The notes under the pieces: generated by a model
The model's database searches: none
The model's input: only the letters and a program-made list of their open reading frames with translations
What the model was told of the DNA's origin: nothing
Made by a program: the position numbers and the translations under genes
Assembly: GCA_035282865.1 (NCBI GenBank)
Contig: DATEVB010000043.1
Span: 1-33,611 of the forward strand
DNA from: UBA4744 sp035282865
GTDB lineage: Bacteria; Actinomycetota; Acidimicrobiia; Spongiisociales; UBA4744
Direction of reading: 5' to 3'
Length of the DNA: 33,611 bases
In this document: in pieces, positions 8,449 through 16,382 of the stretch
How the letters are laid out: each line of letters starts with the position of its first letter
How positions within the stretch are numbered: position 1 is the first letter of the stretch

Positions 8449-9351
8449 ATGCAGGACAATTCGACCAAGAAGTTAGGCCCGGCCGTTGGCCTGGCCCTCT
8501 TTGCGGCGGCGCTGTGGGGAGTGAGCGGAGCGGTTGCTGCCGATGCATTCTCCGAGGTGGCTCCGCCCCGAGTCGCTCAGGTCCGCTCGTTGGTCGCACT
8601 GGCGTTTCTCCTGCCATACGCCTGGCGTCGGGGTCTCCTGCGGACCAGGGGGGCGGGAAGGCAGTTGGTGGTGTTTGGACTGGTTCTCGCCACCGTTCAC
8701 GTCACGTACTACTGGGCCGTTGAACGACTGGGGGTAGGACCCGGCGTAACCGTTCAGTTCCTGGGACCGATTTTGGTGCTGTTATGGATGGTCGTAGGCC
8801 AGAAGCGCCGGGTTCCTCCGCTCATGTGGTTGGCCGGATTGGCGGCGCTGGCCGGAACGGTGATGATAACCCGGGCGTGGGATGTCGGTTCTCTGGATCT
8901 TCTTGGAGTTAGCGCCGGCCTCGGCGCCGCAGTCACGTTCGCCGCATATCTGCTCATGGGGGAGCATCTCACGCAACGGCTCTCCCCGGTGACGCTGCTC
9001 ACCTACGGGTTCCTCGGGGCGGCGCTATTTTGGGCGGTCGCCCAGCCCCTGTGGGCCTTCCCCATGGACCTCTCGACCAAAGCGTGGCTCGAGTTGTTGT
9101 GGGTGGGCGTGGGCGGCACGATGGTTCCGTTCCTGGCCACGATGGCCGCCTTGAAGAGGGCGTCGGCCGGGGTGGTCGGAGTGATCGCCTCGATAGAACC
9201 GGTCATCGCCGCGGTCACTGCCTGGCTGTTTCTGGCGCAGTCCCTGGCGGCCGTCCAAGTCGCAGGAGGGTTGTTTGTCGTTGGCGCCGTCGCCGTTGTC
9301 CAGCGGTGGGGAGTTGCCGACATGGAGACTCCTCTTGATTCAGTGCGGTAG
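8449..9351 (+). CDS. EamA-family (DMT superfamily) transporter
   Basis: The 300-aa hydrophobic protein has about ten predicted membrane helices arranged as two EamA repeats (about 10-140 and 150-290), as in RhtA/YdcZ-type exporters of amino acids or other metabolites. Typical segments are the ALWGVSGAVAADAF first helix, the VTYYWAVERLGVGPGVTVQF stretch of repeat one, and the FLATMAALKRASAGVVGVIA and IEPVIAAVTAWLFL stretch of repeat two. ATG 8449 is chosen; AGGCAGGA at 8434-8441 may act as Shine-Dalgarno. Codons further upstream would overlap greA. The substrate is unknown. It is divergent from greA, with no obvious functional partner. Confidence 0.88.
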   Translation: MQDNSTKKLGPAVGLALFAAALWGVSGAVAADAFSEVAPPRVAQVRSLVALAFLLPYAWRRGLLRTRGAGRQLVVFGLVLATVHVTYYWAVERLGVGPGVTVQFLGPILVLLWMVVGQKRRVPPLMWLAGLAALAGTVMITRAWDVGSLDLLGVSAGLGAAVTFAAYLLMGEHLTQRLSPVTLLTYGFLGAALFWAVAQPLWAFPMDLSTKAWLELLWVGVGGTMVPFLATMAALKRASAGVVGVIASIEPVIAAVTAWLFLAQSLAAVQVAGGLFVVGAVAVVQRWGVADMETPLDSVR

Positions 9352-9454
9352 GTTCGGCTGGTGCCATTATCAGAGTTATGCAGATCCGGGCCTCGAGCGG
9401 TAACGATCGCCACACGGTTGTGTGGGCCATGTATGCCGCCATCGCCTGAGGAGC

Positions 9455-9775
9455 TCAGTCCGTGAGGGCCCTGCTCAGGACGGCGAGGCGATCGGGGACC
9501 GCCCGGTAGTAGACCCACCGGCCTCGTTTCTCCCGTTCGACCAGACCCGCCTCGTGGAGCACCTTGAGGTGGTGGCTGATGGTCGGCTGGGAAACGCCGA
9601 TCGGCTCAACCAGGTCGCAGGCGGCGCAGGCCTCGCCTTTGCTGGCGATGAGGCTGAGCAAACGCAGTCGGGCCGGATCCCCCAGGACCCGGAACCATCC
9701 GGCGAGCTGGGTCGCCTGGGCTTTATCGAGGGGTTCCTCGACGAGCGGGACGCAGCACTCAACTACGCGTTGCAT
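9455..9775 (-). CDS. ArsR/SmtB-family metalloregulator with Cys-rich sensor motif
   Basis: The 106-aa winged-helix repressor contains the diagnostic recognition-helix segment VSQPTISHHLKVLHEAGLV and the wing RRGRWVYYR (written here as REKRGRWVYYR). From ATG 9775, Cys pairs occur at 7-8 (ECCVP) and at 50 and 53 (EACAACDL). A CC pair at the N-terminus plus a Cys near the start of the following helix matches the As(III) site of the actinobacterial ArsR type (Cys15/Cys16/Cys55 in Corynebacterium glutamicum). An earlier ATG at 9805 is also possible. No arsenic resistance gene is adjacent. Instead it is divergent from the selenoprotein gene selD with 93 bp between starts, so the shared region may hold its operator. 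Confidence 0.88.
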   Translation of the reverse strand: MQRVVECCVPLVEEPLDKAQATQLAGWFRVLGDPARLRLLSLIASKGEACAACDLVEPIGVSQPTISHHLKVLHEAGLVEREKRGRWVYYRAVPDRLAVLSRALTD

Positions 9776-9868
9776 GACCCGATGATCCCACATATCGATG
9801 GTCATCGCTGCGAGAGCCGGTTCTCGACCGCGGGGGATGTGGCAAACTGCCGGTCGGGAAAGGAGGTG

Positions 9869-10915
9869 ATGGTGGAGAAGAGACTGACCGAGTTCTCACA
9901 CGGCAGCGGTTGAGCGTGCAAGCTCGGCCCCGACGAGCTGGCGCAGGTCTTGCGCCCTTTGCGTAATCATCCCATCACCCTCCACCCCGACCTTCTCGTC
10001 GGCCTGTCTTCGGGCGACGACGCCGGCGTCCTGCGGCTGCCCGACGGACGTCTCATGGTGCAGACGGTGGACTACTTCACTCCCATCGTGGACGATCCCG
10101 GCGATTGGGGCCGGATCGCCGCCGCCAATGCGCTCTCCGACATCTACGCCATGGGCGGCACTCCGAGCACGGCCCTCCAGCTGATCGGCTGGCCGCGTGG
10201 CAAGCTGTCCTTCGACCTGCTCGGCGAGGTGATCCTCGGTGGTGTCGCCAAGTTGGAGGAGGCGGGGTGTCTGCTGATCGGCGGTCATTCGATCGACGAC
10301 CCCGAGCCGAAGTACGGTTTTTCCGTCACCGGGTTTGTCGAACCCGACCGGCTCACCACCAACGCCGGGGCACGGCCGGGTGATCGGCTGGTGCTCACCA
10401 AACCGATCGGTACGGGCATCATCTCAACCGCTATCAAGAACGGTAAGGCCGATCCCGAGGTCGTTGCAGAGGCTATCGAGGTGATGGCAGAACTCAACGC
10501 CGCCGCCGCCCGCGTCGTGGCCGCCATCGGTGTGCACGCCGCGACCGATGTGACCGGGTTTGGGCTGCTCGGCCACCTTGGGGGGATGCTGGCCGCCAGC
10601 GGTGTAGCCGCCATCGTCGAGCACCGCGCGGTGCCACTCATCGACGGGGCGCGGGAACTCGCCGAGGCAGGCGTGGTACCGGGAGGGACGGGGCGAAACC
10701 TGGTGGCCGCCGAGCGGTTTACCGAGTTCGGCGACCTCGACACCGCCGATCAACTCATCCTGGCCGACGCCCAGACCAACGGCGGCCTGCTCATCGCCGT
10801 TGCTGCCTCCAAGACCCTGGAGCTGGTCGAAGCCCTCACGGCGGAGGGCGCCAGGGCGGCGGCCATTGTTGGCGAGGTGGTTGAGGATCGTCCCGGCACC
10901 ATCGGTATTCGCTAG
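9869..10915 (+). CDS. selD: Selenide, water dikinase SelD containing selenocysteine (TGA at 9911-9913)
   Basis: SelD makes selenophosphate from selenide and ATP, the selenium donor for Sec-tRNA and selenouridine synthesis. Read through the in-frame TGA, the protein is 348 aa. It begins MVEKRLTEFSHGSG-U-ACKL, where U is residue 15, followed by Cys17 and Lys18. This is the SelD active-site motif 'H-G-x-G-(C/U)-x-C-K', in which the first position is Cys or Sec. The rest is a full SelD: GLSSGDDAGV, MVQTVDYFTPIVDDP, ANALSDIYAMGG, LIGGHSIDDPEPKYG, TKPIGTG, ATDVTGFGLLGHL and DAQTNGGLL. AGGAGG at 9861-9866 is a strong Shine-Dalgarno for ATG 9869 or GTG 9872. A SECIS-like hairpin follows the TGA. A gene caller without Sec decoding would start it at 9950 and lose the catalytic residues. 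Confidence 0.95.
9921..9956 (+). promoter_or_regulatory. Bacterial SECIS element in selD
   Basis: The key hairpin is 9940-9945 (GGCGCA) paired with 9951-9956 (TGCGCC), with apical loop GGTCT at 9946-9950. The E. coli fdhF SECIS recognised by SelB has the same GCA-GGUCU-GC apex. The apical G lies 32 nt after the TGA, inside the range known for bacterial SECIS elements. A second perfect hairpin (9921-9926/9934-9939, AGCTCG/CGAGCT, 7-nt loop) sits directly between the TGA and the SECIS and could stack on it, shortening the effective distance. Confidence 0.85.
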
Positions 10916-10922
10916 GTGTGTG

Positions 10923-10950
10923 CTGACAGTCGTCCTGAGAGCCATACACT
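10923..10950 (+). promoter_or_regulatory. Promoter of the MFS transporter operon
   Basis: CTGACA at 10923-10928 and TACACT at 10945-10950 are separated by 16 bp. The GTG start at 10960 lies 9 nt downstream of the -10, so the transcript would be leaderless or nearly so. Confidence 0.45.
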
Positions 10951-10959
10951 GACTGTCTT

Positions 10960-12153
10960 GTGCAAGAGGCTCGAATCCGGTTCGGACCACAAACCTGGGC
11001 GCTGACGGTCGCTGTTGCCTTGGTGATGACCGGTGTGAGTCTGGTCGCCCCGATCATCCCGCTATACGCCCTCGAGTTCGGAGTCAGCTACACGGCGGCC
11101 GGTGCGCTGATCACCGGTTTCGCCATAGGCCGCTTGATGTTCAGTCTGCTGGGCGGGGTGGCAGGCGACCGGTACGGTGCCCGGCGGGTTGCCGTCGGTG
11201 GCGCGCTTCTGCTCACAGTGTCGAGTGTCACCGCTGCCCTGGCCCCTACCTACGGGGTGCTGCTGATCTCCCGGTTCGTCGAGGGGATGGGCTCGGCGAT
11301 CCTGGCCACAACCGCCTCGCAGTACCTGGTACAGACGGCTCCCAAAGAGCGGCTGGGCCGGACCATGGCCCTCTACCAGACGGGCCTCCTGGTGGGAATC
11401 GCCATCGGTCCGTTCCTCGGTGGTCGTCTGGCTGAGTTGGGGGACTTCCGGACTCCCTTCTGGGCGTACTCCCTGCTGGGGCTGGTGGTGGCAGTGCTGG
11501 TGACGCTCTTCATCACCGACCTACCACCTTCGGACAAGACCGTCGGTGAATCGTTTCGCGCTACGGGCGACCTTCTGAGAATGCCTTCCTTTCGGGTGCT
11601 CTTGTTCGTTGCGTTTTCCCTTTTCTTCATGAGGGGAGGCGCCCGGATCACGCTCTTTCCGCTGTTCGGCAGTGAGGTCGTTGGGCTGAATCCAGCTGAA
11701 ATCGGCGACGTGCTTTCCCTGTCCGCCGTCGCCAATTTGTTGATCGTCCTTCCGGGCGGTCAGCTGGTCGATCGGATCGGGCGGAAACCGGTAGCCATTT
11801 GGGGTTTGATCCTGGCCGGTCTGACCACTGCTGCCTACGGCTTTTTTGATTCGTACGGTTCATTGCTGGTCGTTTCAGGTGCGTTCGGGCTGGCTTCGGG
11901 GATTGCGTCGATCCCGCCCACGACGATGGTCGGTGATCTGGCTCCACCGGGGGCGGAGGGTTCGGCGGTCGGTCTGTACCGCACATCGGGAGACCTGGGG
12001 TTCATCGTCGGACCATTGTTGATGGGAGCGGCCGCCGACGCCGGAGCCTTCTCGACCGGGTTCATCATCAGTGGCGTCCTGCTGGCCGTGGCGGCGCTGG
12101 TGGTGACCAGAATCCCCGAGACCCGTCACGTGGAGGGTACGGTGAGAGACTGA
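10960..12153 (+). CDS. MFS-family efflux transporter
   Basis: The 397-aa protein has about twelve membrane helices in two six-helix halves. It carries the MFS loop 2-3 motif GGVAGDRYGARRV (G-x-x-x-D-x-x-G-x-R-R) at about 66-78 and its copy GGQLVDRIGRKP in the second half. A drug-efflux-like helix 5 reads GLLVGIAIGPFLGGRLAE. This suggests the DHA1 type of proton-driven exporters, but the substrate is unknown. The GTG start at 10960 fits the upstream promoter. The stop overlaps the next gene's ATG (TGATG at 12151-12155), so the ferredoxin is translationally coupled. Confidence 0.88.
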   Translation: MQEARIRFGPQTWALTVAVALVMTGVSLVAPIIPLYALEFGVSYTAAGALITGFAIGRLMFSLLGGVAGDRYGARRVAVGGALLLTVSSVTAALAPTYGVLLISRFVEGMGSAILATTASQYLVQTAPKERLGRTMALYQTGLLVGIAIGPFLGGRLAELGDFRTPFWAYSLLGLVVAVLVTLFITDLPPSDKTVGESFRATGDLLRMPSFRVLLFVAFSLFFMRGGARITLFPLFGSEVVGLNPAEIGDVLSLSAVANLLIVLPGGQLVDRIGRKPVAIWGLILAGLTTAAYGFFDSYGSLLVVSGAFGLASGIASIPPTTMVGDLAPPGAEGSAVGLYRTSGDLGFIVGPLLMGAAADAGAFSTGFIISGVLLAVAALVVTRIPETRHVEGTVRD

Positions 12154-12590
12154 TGGCCGACCTCGACCGTTTGGACAAGATCGCCGCCGCGCTCTCGATC
12201 GGCACGGTTCAACGCCATATCTTCCTCTGTGCCCAGCAGTCGACGCCGCGTTGCTCGACCGCCGCTGAGAGCGGAGCCACATGGACGTACTTGAAGACGC
12301 GGCTCAAAGAACTGGGCTTGGCCAGCGCTCCACCGTTCTGGCGGGGCGATTTTGATGCCGAACCTGCCGACTCAGAGGCCGGGACGGGACGTGTGCTGAG
12401 GAGCAAAGTCGACTGCCTTCGGGTCTGTGAGCAGGGACCCATCGCCGTCGTGTACCCGGACGGCGTGTGGTATCACTCGGTCGATGTCGACGTGATGGAA
12501 CGAATCATCCAGGAGCATCTCATCGGTGGGATCCCGGTCGCCGCGTATGTGTTTGCGGTCGGGCCGGACGGTTCCGGGAGGAAAGATTGA
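12153..12590 (+). CDS. Thioredoxin-like [2Fe-2S] ferredoxin
   Basis: The 145-aa protein resembles the small thioredoxin-fold (2Fe-2S) ferredoxins annotated in actinobacteria and cyanobacteria. Four cysteines fit cluster ligation: C26 and C34 (HIFLCAQQSTPRCS) and C88 and C92 (VDCLRVCEQGP). These are followed by the family's AVVYPDGVWYHSVDVDVMERIIQEHL. The first pair is spaced C-x7-C and the second C-x3-C, the usual arrangement. It may shuttle electrons to an unknown oxidoreductase. It overlaps the MFS gene by 1 nt and is followed after 10 bp by the alpha/beta hydrolase, so the three form one operon. Confidence 0.82.
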   Translation: MADLDRLDKIAAALSIGTVQRHIFLCAQQSTPRCSTAAESGATWTYLKTRLKELGLASAPPFWRGDFDAEPADSEAGTGRVLRSKVDCLRVCEQGPIAVVYPDGVWYHSVDVDVMERIIQEHLIGGIPVAAYVFAVGPDGSGRKD

Positions 12591-12600
12591 GGAGGGCGCG

Positions 12601-13533
12601 GTGAACAAGTTCTGGAAACCGGTGCTGATGGCGGCCGCGTTGTGGCGGCTGTTCGGTCCGGAGACCGGGCCCCGGTTTGCGTCCGGCCAAGAGCACCCGC
12701 TACGAATGCCGGGGCGCACGGTATTCGTTGGTGACCGGGAGTTCTTCCTTCGTGAGGCGGGACCGCTCGATGGCCCACCGCTGGTGCTGATTCACGGTCT
12801 CGGGAACACCTCCTTGGAGAACTGGTACGAGTTGATCAAACGGCTCCAGCATCGGTATCGCATCGTTGCCGTCGACATCCGTAATCACGGCAAGAGTGAC
12901 AAGCCACGCGAGCGTTTCGAGATCGGCCAGATGGCCGATGAGGTTGCAGGGATGATGGACGCAGCCGGGATCGACCGTGCGGCGGTGGCCGGTTTCTCGA
13001 TGGGTGGGATGATCACCCAGGAGTTGGCACACCGGCACCCCCACCGGGTGGAGCGGATGGTGTTGATGGGCACCGCTTCCCATCACGCCGATAGTGTCAA
13101 AGTGATACGTTGGATCGGCTTCGTGCTGGGACGGGCTATCGAGCGCCTGACCGGCAAGGCTCTGTATCTCTTCACCTACCGGTACATGGTGATGACGGGA
13201 ACGGTCCCCGCCCGGTACGGCCGATGGTACCGGGAGACCACTCTCGATCGGGACTCCGACCTCTACTACGAGGCGGCCTTTGCGGTGATCAACTTCGACA
13301 GCCGCGAGTGGGTGGGACGGTTGGACCTCCCGGCGCTGGTGATCATCTCGGTCAAAGACCAGCTCGTTCCGGTTTCCTCGCAGTACGACCTGGCCGACCG
13401 GTTGCAGCACGCCGAAGTGGTCGAGCTGGTAGACGGCGGGCATGAGCATCCGTGGACCCACGCCGATCGGATTGCGGCCGCCATCGACACGTTCATCGGC
13501 GGACCGGGTCTCCGGGCGGTAGAGGCCTCGTAG
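12601..13533 (+). CDS. Alpha/beta hydrolase
   Basis: The 310-aa protein is a classical alpha/beta-hydrolase. It has the oxyanion motif LVLIHGLGNTS (about 62-71), the nucleophile elbow GFSMGG with Ser133, an acid residue in VISVKDQLVP and a C-terminal catalytic His in DGGHEHPW. A cap-domain insertion (about 165-240) is rich in Tyr and Arg. GTG 12601 is chosen because GAGGAGG directly precedes it with 6-7 nt spacing; an in-frame ATG at 12526 would overlap the ferredoxin gene. A weakly hydrophobic N-terminus (KFWKPVLMAAALWRLFG) may anchor it to the membrane. The substrate is unknown. It is the last gene of the operon, before a hairpin at 13558. Confidence 0.88.
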   Translation: MNKFWKPVLMAAALWRLFGPETGPRFASGQEHPLRMPGRTVFVGDREFFLREAGPLDGPPLVLIHGLGNTSLENWYELIKRLQHRYRIVAVDIRNHGKSDKPRERFEIGQMADEVAGMMDAAGIDRAAVAGFSMGGMITQELAHRHPHRVERMVLMGTASHHADSVKVIRWIGFVLGRAIERLTGKALYLFTYRYMVMTGTVPARYGRWYRETTLDRDSDLYYEAAFAVINFDSREWVGRLDLPALVIISVKDQLVPVSSQYDLADRLQHAEVVELVDGGHEHPWTHADRIAAAIDTFIGGPGLRAVEAS

Positions 13534-13557
13534 CGGTCGGCGATCCTCACTTCGTAT

Positions 13558-13583
13558 CCTCCCGCGGCGTGCGACGCGGGAGG
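13558..13583. terminator. Strong GC hairpin, probable transcription end after the hydrolase
   Basis: A perfect 9-bp stem (CCTCCCGCG / CGCGGGAGG) with an 8-nt loop lies 24 bp after the hydrolase stop. There is no T tract, so it is not a standard intrinsic terminator. GC-only hairpins at gene ends are common in actinobacteria. Confidence 0.4.
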
Positions 13584-13664
13584 ACGTCGAGCGAAGCAAG
13601 GTCGGAGGGGGCTGCTGCTGACTGTCTACTGCTCGCTGCCTGCCTCTCCTGCCATCATGTGCGC

Positions 13665-14147
13665 ATGAGCACTCCACCAGCTATTCAGGACACTTATCCC
13701 GACGACGTAGCGCACTGCTACGGGTGCGGCCGGCTCAACGAGCACGGCTACCGGATCAGGACCCGGCCGCACGGCGAAGCCACACTGACCAAGTTTGTGC
13801 CCGCGCCGTTTCACACGGCCATTCCGGGTTACATCTATGGGGGCCTCATCGCCAGCTTGATCGACTGCCACTCGACCGGATCTGCAGCCATCTTTGCCAT
13901 GAAGGATGCCGGACTCGAGATCGGTAGCGAACCTTCACCGCGCTTTCTGACCGCCCACCTCGAGGTCGATTATCTCGCGCCAACCCCACTCGATGGCGTG
14001 ACGCTGATCGGCCGGGCTGCCGAAGTGAAAGAGCGCAAGGTGGTCGTAGTGACCGACCTCATCGTCGATGGAGAGGTAACCGCCCGCGGGTACGCAGTGT
14101 TGGTCAAGTTGCCCGAAAGGATCGTCGACCCTTTGGCCAACCCGTGA
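13665..14147 (+). CDS. PaaI-type hotdog-fold thioesterase
   Basis: The 160-aa hotdog-fold protein probably hydrolyses acyl-CoA thioesters in the cytoplasm. The central helix reads GYIYGGLIASLIDCHSTGSA, matching the PaaI pattern 'HGG...lld' with Tyr in place of the His. It is followed by LTAHLEVDYLAPTPLDGVT, the typical beta-strand. An N-terminal HCYGCGRLNEHGYRIR resembles the short C-x2-C segment of actinobacterial PaaI relatives. ATG 13665 starts the conserved protein; the upstream in-frame extension crosses the hairpin at 13558 and is rejected. CATCAT ending 6 nt upstream could be the -10 of a leaderless transcript. The acyl-CoA dehydrogenase gene follows 110 bp later, consistent with acyl-CoA metabolism. 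Confidence 0.83.
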   Translation: MSTPPAIQDTYPDDVAHCYGCGRLNEHGYRIRTRPHGEATLTKFVPAPFHTAIPGYIYGGLIASLIDCHSTGSAAIFAMKDAGLEIGSEPSPRFLTAHLEVDYLAPTPLDGVTLIGRAAEVKERKVVVVTDLIVDGEVTARGYAVLVKLPERIVDPLANP

Positions 14148-14244
14148 GCTTCTCACCCCGGTCCGGCCTTGCTGCGCCATATGCCGGTCTTCTGATGCAA
14201 GGGCGGGAGGAGCCGGTGACTCGATTCGAGGGCGGTCATCCCTC

Positions 14245-14250
14245 TATCCT
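14245..14250 (+). promoter_or_regulatory. -10 box (TATCCT) of the acyl-CoA dehydrogenase gene
   Basis: TATCCT ends 7 nt before GTG 14258, the same spacing as at the aminotransferase gene. This supports GTG 14258 rather than the longer in-frame start at 14144. Confidence 0.45.
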
Positions 14251-14257
14251 TTCGGGC

Positions 14258-16051
14258 GTGAGCTCGTACACCGCCCCGCTCCGTGACATTGCTTTCACCC
14301 TCGAGCATCTGGCCGGTCTTCCGGAACTCGCCACCTGGGAGAACTTCTCCCACGCCGATCCCGAGATGCTGTACGGGGCGCTCGACGAAGCCGGCCGGTT
14401 TGTCTCCGAGGTCATCGCTCCGACCAACGCGACAGGAGATGAGACCGGCAGCAGACTCAACGACGACGGCACCGTCACCACCCCCGAGGGTTTCAAGGAG
14501 GCCTATGCCCGTTTCGTTGAGTCCGGTTGGGGCACGCTTCCCTTCCCCAGTGCGTTTGGCGGTCAGGACCTTCCCTGGGTGATCGGGACGGCGGTTGTCG
14601 AAATGCTCAAAGCAGCCAACATGGCGTGGTCGCTCTGCCCGATGCTGACCCACAGCTCGATCGATGCCTTGATGCATCATGGCAGCCCCGAGCAGCAAGC
14701 GACCTACCTCGAGAAACTGGTGACCGGCCAATGGACCGGAACCATGCTGCTCACCGAACCGGAGGCCGGATCCGATGTGGGTGCGCTGCGAGTCAAAGCC
14801 TCCCCGGCCGGCGACGGCACCTGGCGGCTTCTCGGATCCAAGATCTTCATCACGTGGGGCGAGCACGACGTCGCCGAGAACATCATCCACCTGGTGCTGG
14901 CCCGCATTCCGGGCGCGCCGCCCGGAACCCGGGGCATCTCCCTGTTCATCGTCCCCAAGTTCCTGGTGAATCCGGACGGGAGCCTGGGCGAGCGCAACGA
15001 CATCAAGGCCGTGTCATTGGAGCACAAGATCGGTATCCACGCCAGCCCTACCTGTGTGATGTCGATGGGTGAAGGCGGGGAAGGGGCGGTCGGCTACCTG
15101 ATCGGAGAAGAGAACCGTGGCATGCACTACATGTTCACGATGATGAACAATGCCCGGCTTTCCGTCGGGGTCGAAGGCTTGTCGATCTCCGAGCGCGCCT
15201 ACCAACAAGCCCTGGAATATGCCCGGGTGCGGCGTCAGGGAAGAGCGGTTGGAGCTCCCAAGACCGAGAGCTCACTCATCATCGACCATCCCGACATCCG
15301 GCGCATGTTGATGACGATGAAAGCCACCATCGAGGCCATGCGTGGCCTCCTGTACCTGACCGCCGCCACCGTCGACCGCTCCCGGCACCATCCTGTTGAA
15401 GCGGAACGCCAACGGCATGCCGAACTGCTGGCATTGCTCACCCCGGTCGCCAAAGCCTGGCCGACCGATCGTGGCGTCGAGATGACTTCGCTGGGGATCC
15501 AGATCCACGGCGGCATGGGGTACGTCGAGGAGACCGGCGCCGCCCAGCATTGGCGTGACTCCCGCATTGCTCCGATCTATGAGGGAACCAACGGGATCCA
15601 GGCCATCGACCTGGTGCTCCGGAAACTCCCGCTGCGCAAAGGCGACGTCGTGCGTGAGTTCTTGGGTCAGGTGTCTGCCCTCGATGCTGAATTGGGAGTA
15701 GCCGGCGAACCGTTCGCTTCGATCCGGGCGACGCTAACCGAGGGACGGGTCGCCCTCGCAAGCGCCACCGAGTGGCTGTTGGCATGCGATCACCCCAACG
15801 ATGCGCTGGCCGGTGCCACGCCCTACCTGGAGCTGTTCGGGACGGTGACCGGGGGATGGCTGCTGGCCAAAGGTGCTCTGGCCGCCGCCAAGAAACTGGA
15901 GGAAGGAGACGACGAATTCCTTCGAGCCAGGGTCACCACCGCCCGCTTCTACTGCACCCAGTTGCTGCCACGAGCGGCCGGTCTCGTGCCGGCGGTCATG
16001 GCCGGGGCCGGCGATCTGTTTGAGATCGACCAAGAGCTGCTGGGGCCTTGA
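14258..16051 (+). CDS. Acyl-CoA dehydrogenase, large FadE5-like type
   Basis: FAD-dependent dehydrogenase introducing the 2,3-double bond in acyl-CoA during beta-oxidation. At 597 aa it belongs to the long subgroup with an N-terminal extension (SSYTAPLRDIAFTLEHLAGL) and a C-terminal extra domain, as in mycobacterial FadE5. Visible family motifs are the FAD-contact segment TMLLTEPEAGSDVGALR (about 162-178), LGSKIFITWGEHD, the helical core ERAYQQALEYARVRRQGR, GGMGYVEETGAAQHWRD, and the catalytic base region IAPIYEGTNGIQAIDL, whose Glu follows Tyr. GTG 14258 is favoured by the upstream TATCCT and matches the usual N-terminus; codons from 14144 are not conserved-looking. Electron transfer flavoprotein genes are not in the window. 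Confidence 0.92.
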   Translation: MSSYTAPLRDIAFTLEHLAGLPELATWENFSHADPEMLYGALDEAGRFVSEVIAPTNATGDETGSRLNDDGTVTTPEGFKEAYARFVESGWGTLPFPSAFGGQDLPWVIGTAVVEMLKAANMAWSLCPMLTHSSIDALMHHGSPEQQATYLEKLVTGQWTGTMLLTEPEAGSDVGALRVKASPAGDGTWRLLGSKIFITWGEHDVAENIIHLVLARIPGAPPGTRGISLFIVPKFLVNPDGSLGERNDIKAVSLEHKIGIHASPTCVMSMGEGGEGAVGYLIGEENRGMHYMFTMMNNARLSVGVEGLSISERAYQQALEYARVRRQGRAVGAPKTESSLIIDHPDIRRMLMTMKATIEAMRGLLYLTAATVDRSRHHPVEAERQRHAELLALLTPVAKAWPTDRGVEMTSLGIQIHGGMGYVEETGAAQHWRDSRIAPIYEGTNGIQAIDLVLRKLPLRKGDVVREFLGQVSALDAELGVAGEPFASIRATLTEGRVALASATEWLLACDHPNDALAGATPYLELFGTVTGGWLLAKGALAAAKKLEEGDDEFLRARVTTARFYCTQLLPRAAGLVPAVMAGAGDLFEIDQELLGP

Positions 16052-16130
16052 GGCTCGACCCTGAGCCGGACGCATGTCTCGAGGCCCCGCTGGTGGGGAA
16101 GCGCAGAGCCGGAATCTTGATCAGGGTCGC

Positions 16131-16319
16131 TCAGCTCCTGCCGCTACAGCAGCAAGGCGATCGAGTTGTCGAGCCCGGTCGGGACCCGGTCCGGCGGTCG
16201 GAGCGGTCTTCGATTACGTCCAGTGTCCGGCTCCGGGTGTCCTCGAGCAACCACAGGGCCGCCCCGGGTTCGGGTGGGATTCCCGGAAGAGCGGCGACCA
16301 TGAGGTCGCGATCTGTCAT
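16131..16319 (-). pseudogene. Broken DinB-like gene remnant
   Basis: The minus strand begins MTDRDLMVAALPGIPPEPG then AALWLLEDTRSRTLDVIED, a typical start of DinB/maleylpyruvate-isomerase-like helical-bundle proteins. After about 38 codons the match leaves the frame. A second frame further on gives GLDNSIALLL, the expected continuation, and then a TAG at 16144-16146 where the family has the Tyr of 'LLYHIA'. So at least one frameshift and one nonsense change are present, and the downstream two thirds of the gene cannot be recognised. TAGGTT ends 7 nt before the ATG, so the old promoter may survive. Confidence 0.6.
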
Positions 16320-16382
16320 CGCGCCAAACCTATCGAACGGCTCGGCAGGCTGGCGGCCGGCGGCGCGCGCTCGGACCGTCGA

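Noticed and set aside
9377..9448. 23-codon plus-strand frame after the EamA gene
   Set aside because: It has no Shine-Dalgarno, no promoter and no similarity; its length is within chance expectation.
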